Below are positions 7,197 to 17,700 of a stretch of 52,228 nucleotides of DNA, piece after piece. This DNA is from a virus, in the IMG/VR virus record IMGVR_UViG_3300020472_000038, positions 1-52,228 of that record. One strand, 5' to 3'. Every line of letters begins with the position of its first letter. Positions within the stretch are counted from its first letter, which is position 1. The notes under the pieces are model-generated. The model did not search any database. It was not told where the DNA came from and was given only the letters and a program-made list of their open reading frames with translations. Position numbers and translations under genes: made by a program.

Positions 7197-7781
7197 ATGT
7201 CATCAGAATTTTTTGCAAATTATCCAAGAATAGCTTATGATATATCTGGTGATAATTCTACAGCTCCGAATTATACTGTTGCTGTCAATTTAATGATTAG
7301 AAACAAACTAAAAGAAGCAGTTGAAGATGATATAACAGTATATTATCCTTATGTTGTTCCAGAAGGTATGCGACCAGATGTTCTTTCTTATCAATATTAT
7401 GGAGATACAATTTATACTTGGACAATATTTCTTGCTAACAACATAGTAGATCCTTATTGGGAATGGCCCCTCAGTTACAAAGATTTTAGAGAATATGTGT
7501 CAGACAAATATGGTTCAATAGAAACAGCTAAATCTCAAATTCATCATTATGAATATATTGCAAGAGCTAGAGCTGAGAAAACAGGGACTAGTGATCCAGT
7601 TCCAGAGTATAAATTAGAAATTGATTATCAAACTTATACAGAGACAGATGTTGATGAAAGAGAAATAATCTATGCATACAATTATGAAAAAGATTTAAAC
7701 GAAACAAAAAGAGAAATTCAATTAATTGATGCCGTATACATACAATCTGTCCAAGATGAAGTTAGAGGATTATTTAGATAA
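7197..7781 (+). CDS. 53: Baseplate wedge protein gp53
   Basis: 194 aa, nearly the same length as T4 gp53 (196 aa). The family signature is plain: an N-terminal FFANYPRIAYDI, then TVYYPYVVPEGMRPDVLSYQ, YYGDTIYTWTIFLANNI and DPYWEWPLSYKDF, matching T4 PEELANAIYGN-QLYWVLL and NDNYDPYYGW. gp53 binds the finished gp6-7-8-10-11-25 wedge and lets six wedges join around the hub. The C-terminus is helical and acidic. The gene follows gp48 directly, and its TAA overlaps the next ATG by one base (TAATG). Confidence 0.88.
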   Translation: MSSEFFANYPRIAYDISGDNSTAPNYTVAVNLMIRNKLKEAVEDDITVYYPYVVPEGMRPDVLSYQYYGDTIYTWTIFLANNIVDPYWEWPLSYKDFREYVSDKYGSIETAKSQIHHYEYIARARAEKTGTSDPVPEYKLEIDYQTYTETDVDEREIIYAYNYEKDLNETKREIQLIDAVYIQSVQDEVRGLFR

Positions 7782-9730
7782 TGGCAGGAAATCAATTAAA
7801 AGGTTCTGAAAAGAAAACCGCATTTAATCCTAGAAAGCAACCCAGTAGGGTTGGGGATTTTAAAATTACTACAATGAAATTAACATCTGCGAACCTTGAT
7901 ATAAATTCAGGCCGCGGTGCTAATTTTTTAGATCTTACCACAAGTGTTTGGCATGAATTAAATTTTTATGAAGATATATATTCTCCAATCGTTTCTGGTG
8001 ATATTACACTTACTGATACTGTAGGGCTGATAGAATCTTTTCCTATCATTGGAGAAGAAATACTTGAAGTTGCTTTTTCTACTTCTGGGGCTGCTCTTCC
8101 ACCTACTGCTGGGCCATCTGCTGTTGGTGGTAATTCCCCTGTATCAGAAGCACCGAAACAAGTGATGAATCGTTTTAGAGTTTACAAGGTAGACCCACCA
8201 GTTCAAGTAACAGATAATTCTAGAACTATTAAATTATACTTTGTAACAGATAGTCAGTTTACAAATTTATTGTCAAAAGTTAGAAAAATTTATCCAACAA
8301 AAAAAAATATTCCAAATACAAAAGCCTCTGATGAAGTTAGACCATATACTCTTGCAGATATGGCAAGAGATATATTTTATGATTTCTTTATTGGAAAGAA
8401 GAAACCACTAAAACAGCCCAAAACAAGAAAACCATTTTTAGTTGAACCCACAAGATATGCTTCTGAAATAATAATTCCAAATTGGAATCCATTTAAAGCT
8501 ATATCTTTTTTGGCTTCAAAAGCAGTTTCCAAAAATCCAAAAACAAAGGGTGCCAATTTTGTATTTTACCAAACCCTACAAGGATTTAGATTTGTTTCTA
8601 TAGAAACTCTCATGTTGGGTGGTTTCAGACTCTTTCAAGAAAAATATGCAAACAGTGCCGAGGTGTCAAAAGACTATCCTCATTTAGCGGTAAATTCTAT
8701 TTTAGAAAATGCTACTAATGATAATTCTTCACATATTCCCATTTATAGTGATGAAATTTTGGATGATCCAGATATGAAACCATTCGTAGCCTCTTATAAG
8801 TATATGCCGGCCAATATGGGAGAAGCTAAACAATCCTCATACGAATCAGTAACCAGTTTTAGATTAACTGACTCTTTTGATACGATGAAAAATGTAGCGT
8901 TGGGTATGTATTCAAATCGTGTTATTACTCATGATCTTATTCAAATGAAAATAGATCGAAGAGATTTTCATTATGTTACACCACCCTCTACGGTTACTAC
9001 GATTGAAGCAGATGGTAGTGTATCATTATTACAAAATAGAGAAAAAGGACAAGATTTTGAAGAAAAATCACAAATTGATGAATCTATTTCAACTGAAATT
9101 GGTAGATTATGTTCAGACAATGCTGATTTTTTAGGTAAACCAGAAGCTCACATATCATTAGTTCCAACAACTTTTGGACAAGCCGGAGCTCTTAATACTG
9201 GGCCTACAAAAGAGGTTACTGGTTATGGAAAGAATAATCTTATTGCAGCTAAATCACAAACTATTAAAGATCGTGACGGATTTGATGTAAAAGAAGATAT
9301 AAAAGAAAATCATGTTGAGGATGTTATTGCTAGAAGAATATCTCAAAGGTTACAGCTTGATAGTGTTAAAATAACCTTTTCAGCTCCAGGCGATTCTTCA
9401 AGAGAAGTTGGTGATTTAATTTCATTTGATTTTCCTTCAGAAAATTCTAAAGTGCCTGCTACATCTGGCCGGGGAGCTGGTCATAAGTATTATAGTGGAA
9501 AATTTTTGATTACCTCATTAAGACATAAAATTACACAAGATGAATATACAATACACGTTGAAGCAATTAAAGACGGATATAAGTCTGCAATATCTTCTGG
9601 ATTTGAAGCAACCGATCCTGTTATACAAGTACCAAATCCAAAAACTGGATTAGCAAGTTCTTCTGCTATAGGGCCGGATGGACAAATAAAAACTAATCCA
9701 AATACTGGACGAATTGTGGGAGGATTTTGA
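7781..9730 (+). CDS. 27: Baseplate hub protein gp27-like, enlarged
   Basis: 649 aa against 391 aa in T4. The N-terminus has the hub pattern: LDLTTSVWHELNFYEDIYSP followed by IVSGDITLTDTVGLIESFPI, and later strands (FRVYKVDPP, TIKLYFVTDSQF). A middle part (EIIIPNWNPFKAISFLASKA, then NFVFYQTLQGFRFVS) fits the gp27/gpD hub core, and the C-terminus has VKITFSAPGDSSREVGDLIS and YYSGKFLITSLRHKI, the closing tube-like domain. The hub forms a trimer that bridges the six-fold tube and the three-fold spike. The next gene, gp5, is its known partner, and the gp5 Shine-Dalgarno (GGAGGA) lies in the last codons here. The extra 250 residues are probably surface insertions. Confidence 0.8.
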   Translation: MAGNQLKGSEKKTAFNPRKQPSRVGDFKITTMKLTSANLDINSGRGANFLDLTTSVWHELNFYEDIYSPIVSGDITLTDTVGLIESFPIIGEEILEVAFSTSGAALPPTAGPSAVGGNSPVSEAPKQVMNRFRVYKVDPPVQVTDNSRTIKLYFVTDSQFTNLLSKVRKIYPTKKNIPNTKASDEVRPYTLADMARDIFYDFFIGKKKPLKQPKTRKPFLVEPTRYASEIIIPNWNPFKAISFLASKAVSKNPKTKGANFVFYQTLQGFRFVSIETLMLGGFRLFQEKYANSAEVSKDYPHLAVNSILENATNDNSSHIPIYSDEILDDPDMKPFVASYKYMPANMGEAKQSSYESVTSFRLTDSFDTMKNVALGMYSNRVITHDLIQMKIDRRDFHYVTPPSTVTTIEADGSVSLLQNREKGQDFEEKSQIDESISTEIGRLCSDNADFLGKPEAHISLVPTTFGQAGALNTGPTKEVTGYGKNNLIAAKSQTIKDRDGFDVKEDIKENHVEDVIARRISQRLQLDSVKITFSAPGDSSREVGDLISFDFPSENSKVPATSGRGAGHKYYSGKFLITSLRHKITQDEYTIHVEAIKDGYKSAISSGFEATDPVIQVPNPKTGLASSSAIGPDGQIKTNPNTGRIVGGF

Positions 9731-9733
9731 TAT

Positions 9734-11608
9734 ATGGCTGAATTTATGGGAAAAGATGGGTTTGTTTGGTGGCAAGGAGTTGTCGAAGACCGATATGATC
9801 CATTATATCTTGGAAGATGTAAAATTAGAATTCTTGGATGGCATACTGAAGATAAAACTGATATGCCAACAGAATCTTTACCTTGGGCTTATCCTGTTCA
9901 ACCAATTGTCTCAGCTGCACAAACTGGTGTAGGTATTAGTCCAACTGGGCCCGTTGAAGGAACGTGGGTTGTTGGATTTTATCGTGATGGTGAACAGGCA
10001 CAAGAACCAGTTTTCTTTGGAACTCTTGGTGGAATACCTTCACTTGACTCAAAAATTCCTTCCGATAAAAATGAGGGATTCTCTGATCCACGAGGAGACA
10101 CCGGCGGACAGGTTCACCCACAACTTGAATCATTAAAAAAAGATGCACCAATTAATAATCTTTCATATAATTCTGATAATCCAGAAAGAAATATTCCATA
10201 TCCCCCAAAAGAAATTAAACATTATAAAAGTCAAACAGAAGCTGAGACTGCCATAACTCCTTCTGATCCTGACTCACCAAAAAATAAAAAAATTCTATCA
10301 GCAATGCTTGGGAAGCCGGGAAGTTTGGCTGGTGCTATAAATGTGGTTATGGAAGAGGAAATGGATAGATCCACATATCCTCGTGATGAATATCTCGGTG
10401 AATCCACAACTCCAAGAGAAGCTAGAGGTAAGTTTGGAATTACTACAAATGAGTTTACAAAAGGAATTCATGGCCAAAAGATGAAAAACTATGGTCTTAC
10501 AGGTGGGCCAACTGGATTTAAAACCGCAAGAAGACAAATAATTAAAAATGCAGAGGGTAAAATTACAGCTCAACCAAAAGGCCAATGGAAAGAACCACAA
10601 CCTGATGCACTTTATGGTGCAGTGTATCCATATAATCATGTTCATTTATCAGAGAGTGGTCATCTTATGGAAGTAGATGATACTCCAAATAATGAAAGAT
10701 TACACCGTTATCATAGAACAGGAACTTATGAAGAAATTGGTTCTCTAGGACAGAGAATTGTTAAAATAGTAAATGAAAATTTTCACATAGGATTAAATAA
10801 TGATTACACATCAATAAGTGGTAGTAAGTATCTGAACATTACAAATACATTAGATATTGTAAGTAGGGGAGGATACTATCACGACAGCGGGAGTGGCCCG
10901 ATAGAATTTTCGGCTAAGTCCCTCAATATGAAGTTTCCCAGCCAAAATTTTTCAATAAACAACGATGGTATAACCATTGATGCTGGTAGTTCTCCTATAA
11001 CTTTGAGGGGTTCATCTTTAATAAAAACTTTTACAGATGCTGCTCAAACAGATACCGTTAAAGGGGGATTTACCCAAAAAACAGGGGGAATACATTCTAT
11101 AGAGTCGGGTTCAGCTTCGATTGCAACAAAAGGAAGTACTGGAATAACAGCTGGTGGTGGTTTTAATGTTCTCGCAACTGGTAATATAACAGAAACTATT
11201 TTAAATGCTTCAATTCCACCAGCTTCTGCAGCTAGAGACACCCTTGCTCTTTTTGGTAATATTGATTTCAATGCTACAGTAGGTAGTATAAATCTTGACT
11301 GTGGGCGGATTCCTCTTACTCCTGGCGGTACTGGATTATTGTCTTCTCTTTCACTAACCCCGAGCGGTGTTACTATGAGTGCTCTCACTCCTGGCATTTC
11401 AAAGTTAGATTTGTCTGCAGCGGGAATATCGTTAAGTTATTTAGCAGGTCTGGCTTCAATTTCTCTTGGCCCTACTGGAATAAAGTTGGAGTATGGTGCA
11501 TCATCAATTGAAGTTGGTGTTACAGGGGTTACTATTAAAGGACTTCTCAATAGTAACGAAGCTTCTGGTATTAATACTGTAAAAGGCTCACTTGTGCAAT
11601 TGAATTAA
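9734..11608 (+). CDS. 5: Central spike protein gp5 (OB-fold and beta-helix, no lysozyme domain)
   Basis: 624 aa. Residues about 1-120 form the gp5/VgrG OB-fold: FVWWQGVVEDRYDPLYLGR, then CKIRILGWHTEDKTD, LPWAYPVQPI, GTWVVGFYRDGE and PVFFGTLGG. A linker of about 180 residues follows (HYKSQTEAETAITPSD; YPRDEYLGESTTPREARGKF) with no recognisable lysozyme motifs, whereas T4 gp5 carries a T4-lysozyme-like domain there. From about residue 300 the VgrG-like part begins (HVHLSESGHLMEVDDTPNNE, LHRYHRTGTYEEI), leading into a beta-helix of short strands (SITLRGS, SIATKGSTGITAGG). The trimeric needle pierces the outer membrane. It pairs with gp27 upstream; the PAAR tip protein is encoded two genes downstream. 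Confidence 0.87.
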   Translation: MAEFMGKDGFVWWQGVVEDRYDPLYLGRCKIRILGWHTEDKTDMPTESLPWAYPVQPIVSAAQTGVGISPTGPVEGTWVVGFYRDGEQAQEPVFFGTLGGIPSLDSKIPSDKNEGFSDPRGDTGGQVHPQLESLKKDAPINNLSYNSDNPERNIPYPPKEIKHYKSQTEAETAITPSDPDSPKNKKILSAMLGKPGSLAGAINVVMEEEMDRSTYPRDEYLGESTTPREARGKFGITTNEFTKGIHGQKMKNYGLTGGPTGFKTARRQIIKNAEGKITAQPKGQWKEPQPDALYGAVYPYNHVHLSESGHLMEVDDTPNNERLHRYHRTGTYEEIGSLGQRIVKIVNENFHIGLNNDYTSISGSKYLNITNTLDIVSRGGYYHDSGSGPIEFSAKSLNMKFPSQNFSINNDGITIDAGSSPITLRGSSLIKTFTDAAQTDTVKGGFTQKTGGIHSIESGSASIATKGSTGITAGGGFNVLATGNITETILNASIPPASAARDTLALFGNIDFNATVGSINLDCGRIPLTPGGTGLLSSLSLTPSGVTMSALTPGISKLDLSAAGISLSYLAGLASISLGPTGIKLEYGASSIEVGVTGVTIKGLLNSNEASGINTVKGSLVQLN

Positions 11609-11618
11609 GGTAAATAAT

Positions 11619-14240
11619 ATGGGAAATCCTGCAGTAGTATTTACAACTTATTCCATAAATTCTTCTACCTCTTGGGCAACCACAAATGTTTCTGGGCATG
11701 CTGCAAATTCTACAAGTTCACCCTTTGTTGAACTAAAAAGTGATTTAATTCCACACTCTGCAAAATTTTCTAATGGAGATTATTCTGTATCAGATTTTGA
11801 TACGATAAGAACTATAAAGACAGAGAATACTATTAATAATGACTCAAGTAGTGAAAGCTATGGAGATATCATTGGAACTCATGAAGATACTTTTTATTCG
11901 ACAAGAGGAACATTAGGAACTTTTGCTTTAAAGGGTGGACAATTTGAGTTATGTGCATTTGATACTGGTGAAAAGGGTGGTTCTGTTAAAGACCACATAA
12001 GTAAGTCGGGAGTAAGTCATAACTATGTTGCATTTGCAAATTCTGGTGATGGAAAGGGTTTAACTCATACTAGTTCTGGAACTGTTATTGGAGCTGCCAC
12101 TGCAGTAGTTGGCCCACCAACTGCTTATTCTGGAACTAAACCATTTGCAAACATTGAGTATAATGTCTCTCATACTTCAACTCCATTACAAGCAATAGCA
12201 GGTGGTGGGCAGACTCCAGCTATTACAGTACCAGGCAGAACTTCTGTGGATGGATATTATGTTAGTTCAACTGCAGATACAAATATTGGAAACGAAAGCT
12301 CTCCAAATTGGCAGTTTTATTGGACTATGGGTAATGTAGGATCAAGGACACAAGGATCAAACATAATAAGATACCATAAGGGTAAAGGAACAAGAATAGA
12401 AGGATCTGGTGAAGACACATACACGGTTTCTGTCGATGTCAACAGATCAAACACTTCCAATTTAATAGTAGAAAATTGGTATCCACAAGCAAGTTTTAGT
12501 GAATCAACTACCACTTCTGCTGTACATCAAGGAAATATTAAATTTAGAGTACATCCAGATTCAGAATATGTGATGAGTGAAAATATGACAACTACAAATG
12601 TAGCTGTAGCTTCTGTAACAATTGCTCCTAGTGGTGATGTTGGGCCCATCGCTACACATTCTAAAGTAACAGTTACTACTTCTGATGATCATGGATTAAC
12701 GGATGAACAAAATCAAATAGTAATAACTGGTTGTGATAATCCTACTCATATTAATGGAATTCATAATGTTCATTCCGTATCAAATACGACAGTTTTTACT
12801 TATGAAATTATAAAAAGTACTGTTCCAGAAGGACAAACAGCGGAAGGTGATATTAAATTACAAACTTATGATGGAATAGACAAAACAGGAGCGGTCATCA
12901 AAGTTTCGGGGTCAGGAAGTGGAGCTGGGATTGCAGAAGTTGTACATGGGGGTTGTGCAGGAAATAATATTGTTCTTCTTAGGGGAGATACAAGTTCAAA
13001 TATATCTTTGGGTACTCAATATTACGTTTATACAGATAACTCTGCATCTACTCCAATTTCAGCTGTTAAATTTGCCAATGGCCCAACATACAAATCTATG
13101 TTTAAAGAGATGGGTCTTTTCCTTAATGAAAGTACTGGACAAATTTCTTCAAATGGAGCTTTTGCTGGTGGAACATCAATAGACACAATTTTATCTGGTG
13201 GTTATATAACTCTTGAAGATGGATTAGGAAATGTTTTTGGAACTGAATATATTCTACAAGAAGATGAATTTGAAGGTAAATTAGAAACTGAAGATCTAAT
13301 TCGTACTGTAAGGTTTGCGGATTCTGGATTAAATGAACTTGATTCTTATTTTTACAAATTTAAACACGCAAGAGATTACGCGCTGAATAGAGTAAAGACT
13401 GATGGAACAATTACTCAAACTGGTGATGTAGTTACTATTCAAGGAGTTGATGCTGTTAGTAATATTATTTCACTTGAAGATGGAACAGGAGGTATAACAA
13501 CAGAAGGAGGATATTTCACAATCAGCCTTGAGACTGGCTCACAAACTTTCCCAACCAAGTTTGCAAATGCATTACCTTCACCCGCAAGGTTTATATCTTT
13601 AGAATATCAAAATGGGTTTAGCACTAATGTAAGTTATACAACATCAAATAGTGAATTCGTAGTACAATCTAATGCGGAAATTAGTTTATCAACTGATACA
13701 GATGATGGTGAATCTTACCATCTCACTTATACAGATACTTCTTGGCCAGTTACAAATAGTAGTTCTTATTGGTTTATGAATAATGTAGAAAATGCTCCAG
13801 CTGTGGATGACCAAAGTAATATTTTAATTTTTAAAACAACTTCTGAAAGTACAAATTTCAAAGTGCATTTTACAATTAGAGCACAAAAATATCATGGACA
13901 CATGGGAGTTTATACTGGTGCCCAAGGAACTGGTAATGCCGCTTCGGTGTTAAATACTATAGATGGCTGGGGAGATGCATTTGAAACTGGTACAGGAAAT
14001 TATTATGATGGTTATTTTTGTGTTTCAGTTTACAATAATACTGATAGTGACAGGGATGATCTAATAGTAGTATATTCAGATCAAAATAATGCAATTACTA
14101 CTACATTAGATTTTAATGGTAATGCATTCAAACATAGGGATGATCCAGACGATCCAGCTACAGAAATTCCAATTCTTAATGAAGAAGCATTAGCAAATGC
14201 ATATTCAAATGGTGATTTCACAATTTTAGATTCAATATAG
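11619..14240 (+). CDS. Large virion protein of unknown function, spike/baseplate region
   Basis: 873 aa, not recognised as a T4 protein. It is Ser/Thr/Asn-rich and strand-rich with no signal peptide. At about residues 325-395 it carries a module widespread in marine phage virion proteins (VTVTTSDDHGL, QIVITG, HINGIHNVHSV, TTVFTYEI). Later parts contain acidic LEDG-type repeats (YITLEDGLGN; YILQEDEFEGKLETED; ISLEDGTGG), also found in gp7, gp14 and gp15 here. A segment SYFYKFKHARDYALNRVKTD appears helical. The gene lies between the spike (gp5) and PAAR tip (gp5.4) genes, so a baseplate-associated structural or fibre-anchoring role is likely (inference). Shine-Dalgarno AAGG lies upstream of the ATG. 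Confidence 0.6.
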   Translation: MGNPAVVFTTYSINSSTSWATTNVSGHAANSTSSPFVELKSDLIPHSAKFSNGDYSVSDFDTIRTIKTENTINNDSSSESYGDIIGTHEDTFYSTRGTLGTFALKGGQFELCAFDTGEKGGSVKDHISKSGVSHNYVAFANSGDGKGLTHTSSGTVIGAATAVVGPPTAYSGTKPFANIEYNVSHTSTPLQAIAGGGQTPAITVPGRTSVDGYYVSSTADTNIGNESSPNWQFYWTMGNVGSRTQGSNIIRYHKGKGTRIEGSGEDTYTVSVDVNRSNTSNLIVENWYPQASFSESTTTSAVHQGNIKFRVHPDSEYVMSENMTTTNVAVASVTIAPSGDVGPIATHSKVTVTTSDDHGLTDEQNQIVITGCDNPTHINGIHNVHSVSNTTVFTYEIIKSTVPEGQTAEGDIKLQTYDGIDKTGAVIKVSGSGSGAGIAEVVHGGCAGNNIVLLRGDTSSNISLGTQYYVYTDNSASTPISAVKFANGPTYKSMFKEMGLFLNESTGQISSNGAFAGGTSIDTILSGGYITLEDGLGNVFGTEYILQEDEFEGKLETEDLIRTVRFADSGLNELDSYFYKFKHARDYALNRVKTDGTITQTGDVVTIQGVDAVSNIISLEDGTGGITTEGGYFTISLETGSQTFPTKFANALPSPARFISLEYQNGFSTNVSYTTSNSEFVVQSNAEISLSTDTDDGESYHLTYTDTSWPVTNSSSYWFMNNVENAPAVDDQSNILIFKTTSESTNFKVHFTIRAQKYHGHMGVYTGAQGTGNAASVLNTIDGWGDAFETGTGNYYDGYFCVSVYNNTDSDRDDLIVVYSDQNNAITTTLDFNGNAFKHRDDPDDPATEIPILNEEALANAYSNGDFTILDSI

Positions 14241-14250
14241 GAGAAATATT

Positions 14251-14541
14251 ATGACTATGCCATGTTCAATAACAGGAGATATGTCAATAGGACACGCAGG
14301 ATTTACACCATCTCCAATAACTCCAACTACGGTTAATGTATTAGTCTTGGGAGTTCCGCCCCATGTTGTAGGTGATTTGATAGGGCCTCATGTTCTTGGT
14401 ACTTCAGTTCATACAGGAACTATTCTTGAAACATCAACAACTGTTTTCGCAGGAGGTAAAGGTGTAGCTAGACTGATGGACAAGGGGGATTGCCAAGCTT
14501 TGATTTTGGGAACTGCAGCAAATGTTATAGTTGGAGGATAA
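14251..14541 (+). CDS. 5.4: PAAR-repeat spike tip protein (gp5.4-like)
   Basis: 96 aa, the size of T4 gp5.4 (97 aa). It has the PAAR layout: MPCSITGDMSIGHAGFTP at the N-terminus, PITPTTVNVLVLGVPPHVVG, then GPHVLGTSVHTGTI and VFAGGKGVARLMDKGDC, ending GTAANVIVGG. PAAR proteins form a sharp metal-bearing cone at the tip of the gp5/VgrG needle; the His and Cys residues here (H29 region, C90 region) could hold the metal. A strong Shine-Dalgarno (GGAG) precedes the ATG. The presence of the tip supports the spike assignment of gp5 although the intervening 873-aa gene separates them. Confidence 0.88.
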   Translation: MTMPCSITGDMSIGHAGFTPSPITPTTVNVLVLGVPPHVVGDLIGPHVLGTSVHTGTILETSTTVFAGGKGVARLMDKGDCQALILGTAANVIVGG

Positions 14542-14542
14542 T

Positions 14543-14722
14543 ATGAGTAAAGAAGGTATTTGGCAAGATTCAAAAGGAATGAAAGATTCTGAAATAGTTA
14601 AAAAATGGACTAAAACATTACACATAGTAGAAGATTCAATAGAACAACTTAAACATCAAAAAACAGCTTTAATAAAAAAGAAAGAAGATATAGTGAATTC
14701 TAAGGAAAACAAAAATGGCTAA
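14543..14722 (+). CDS. Small coiled-coil protein of unknown function
   Basis: 59 aa, starting MSKEGIWQDS. The ATG at 14543 is chosen over an in-frame TTG at 14531 because GGAGGA lies 4 bases before it; those bases are also the last codons of the PAAR gene, which stops at 14541. It is highly charged and helical (IVKKWTKTLHIVEDSIEQLK, then LIKKKEDIVNS) with heptad-like spacing, so a short coiled coil is likely. It overlaps the next ATG by 8 bases, suggesting coupled translation with the 1006-aa protein. Function unknown. Confidence 0.6.
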   Translation: MSKEGIWQDSKGMKDSEIVKKWTKTLHIVEDSIEQLKHQKTALIKKKEDIVNSKENKNG

Positions 14723-17700
14723 TTGGAATAGTAGAGAATTACAAACGCCAGCACCGATTAAAAAAATTGGCCAAAACGCCCAAAATGCAATAAACAATTT
14801 AGATATATTGTTGAAACTTGTCAAACAGGGTGCGGATGTAGCTAAAATGTTTTTATTATTGACCAATCCCGCTGGGGCGATAATTAGATTAGCTGCTGAT
14901 GAAATTATTAAATTGTGTAATGATTTTAAAGAAATTGGAGTGTTTTATTTGTTCATTAATCCAAATGATGAAGGTTATGGAGGACAAACAAGTAGAGAAT
15001 TTGGATTAGCAATAAAACAAGATGAAAATGGTTTATATCAATTTGAACCAAGTTATGGAATGTCGGGCCGAGAATTTTATACTGTAGGTAAAGAATATCA
15101 AAAATCTCTTAATATTGCTGACCTTTCTAAAGATTATAAAGATAATCGTGGAAAAGATAAAGATGATCCTTTATTTGATCCACCAACTCCACAATTTGCA
15201 AATCCACCAGAATGGGAGCTGGGTGGATATGACCCCACAACTTGGACAGGTCATGCACCAATTACTACTATTCCATTAGCTAACGGAATATTCCCACCCG
15301 AAATGAAACCTTCTAAAGTACTTTCAATTATGTCTGAAGCTTTTGATGATGAAGGTGATGTCTCAGTATTTGAAATTAAGCCGGGCTCTAAGAATACTGC
15401 CCGTTCAGCTTCAAAGATTTATACGGCATCAGGTGCCTCTATTGATAAAAATAATTTTGATGCTGATAGATTACAAACTGAAGCACTTTATTTACTACCA
15501 GTTAAGACAGGTACAGCACATTTTGCAAGAACTTTAACTCTTGAGCAACGTGGAGAAATCACTAATCTAGTACAATCGGGGAAACCAAATTTTGCTGGAA
15601 GTTCTAATATTCAAGGAGTTGAAGTTATTGCTATTGTTGCATTAGTTGGTGTAGAGAGTTATCAAAAGTTTGTAGACGCCTTTAAATCCCTTAATAACTT
15701 ATTTGGTGGTATGCCCGGCCTAGCTGAGTTTGCTGATGATATTGCTGCAATTTATGAAAAAGCAACTAACCCACAGGGTGAACCAATGTCTATTATTAAT
15801 GACACAAGGTGGGGATCATTTGTAGAGGGTGATTATATAATTGGTCAAAAAAGTGGCGCAAAAGCTAAAATATCAGAAATAGTAAAAATAGAAGATTATC
15901 AATTGAAAAAAAAGGTAACTAAAGCAGTTAAAACGGAAGATGGAAACACGCACATATTTACAACTTTGGTAGATAATAATTCAAAAAAGGAGATCAAAAA
16001 ACTGGATATTAAAGTCCATATGCAAGGTTCAGAAACTTTCTTTCCAGATGAAAGAATCTTTGAGGGGATAGAGACACCGGCTTATTCCACCGTACACGCT
16101 GACGTGCCCAGTAAGATAATAGTTAAAGCAGCAAAAGGAACAGCTCTTGATCCTAATATACCATATGATCAAGTTAACACAAATGATGTGGCTAGTTGGG
16201 GAGCAGTATTAGGAGTTGATACTTCAGCTCCAGATTCTATTCATCCAGATTGGACATCTATTAAAATAAAAGATGTCATTCCCCATTATGGAGATTTCTT
16301 TGATGAAATTATACAATTTGCGGAAGGGTTAAAAGGGTATGCGGCCGCAGCTGATGAATTTATTGCAAGAATAATAAAACTTATTGATGATACAATTGCA
16401 GAATTTGAAGAAATCGTAAATAAAATTAAAGCATTCCTTAAATTATTTACAGATGGTCTTCCTGACGCAGGAATTTATTGGTTGACAATTAAAACCTATG
16501 GAGGAAATAAAGCTATTCAAGATGCTTTAACTGGTTCAGATGATCCCCCACCAGAAACTTTGAATTTCTGTGCTGGTTTTATAATGGTATCTGTTAGTGG
16601 AGTTGGAGGATTAAGTGCAACAAAAGGTTTAGAATTATTATTTGGTAATAATGGATTTGGATTAGAGTTTCAAGAAGTTGCTCCTATTCCAGAAGAATCA
16701 GAATTAGATTCTGCAGTACAAAAATTAAGAGATCAATACGATGCTGCCAAAGCTGCACAAATAGAATTTGCTACAGATGTTGGTGATGTACTTGGTCTTA
16801 ATCCACCAGTAAAATTTAGAGATGCAACAACGATAAAATTTACAGGTTGGAATGGAGTATCACCTAATGTTGGTGATTATGTTCTTGGAACGAAGTCTGG
16901 ATGTTTTGGACAGGTCGTTCATTTCGGGCCAGGAGAATTAGTATTAGACCATATTAAGACAGGGCCTACAATAGTTGGGACTCTAGAGGAAAAAGAAAAA
17001 ATAGTTAGAATGTTTGGTCTTAGACGCGAGGTGGATTTTCATGGGATAACCATCATAGAGAAAATGGACTATGTGGATTTTCCTTATAATGGAAAGAAAG
17101 CAGAAGCTTCTGTTGAAGGATTTGCAGCTCACATTTACCCTGACGGCCGTGCTCCATTTGGAGGTCTAGATGACTTAGTTTCAGAAGGAAGATTTACAGA
17201 AGAAGTATTGGTAAATAGGTCATCTCATAAACCGAATGGGTCAGGTACTACAGTTTATGAGGTGTTTCAAGGGAATGAAGGTACTTTTGTAGGAGTAGAT
17301 GATGTAGAAGAGTTGGAATCAGAATTTCCTTCACCAGCCAAAATTGTTGTACATGAAAGTCAAAACACAATTTGGGGAATAATAGATGTCACACAACACA
17401 TATTTAAAGTTATTGATGGTTCTGTTAAAGAGCCTGAATTGGAAAGTGGATATAATGGTAAGTATGGCTACTTTACAGGTGATGACATTATTATTTCATT
17501 TAATGAAGAATCTGCTCAAACCTTCCTTGCAGACATTGAAGGTAGGAATACAGGGCCCGACAAGATTACTCGTTTGAAACCACCACCTTCAGCTGAAGCT
17601 CCTGAAGGGATGAAACTCACAGTAGATGGTGATGATGGTATAGAAATAACTGGTGAAGGGGGAGAAGTTGAATCTTATGCTCAAGCTTTGGATAATAAAA

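Noticed and set aside
7900-7907. TATAAATT within the hub gene
   Set aside because: It lies in the middle of conserved coding sequence with no gene start nearby; such matches are expected in AT-rich DNA.
10140-10640. Hidden lysozyme domain in the gp5 linker
   Set aside because: I looked for the E...D/T active-site pattern of T4-type lysozymes and found no matching spacing or flanking motifs.
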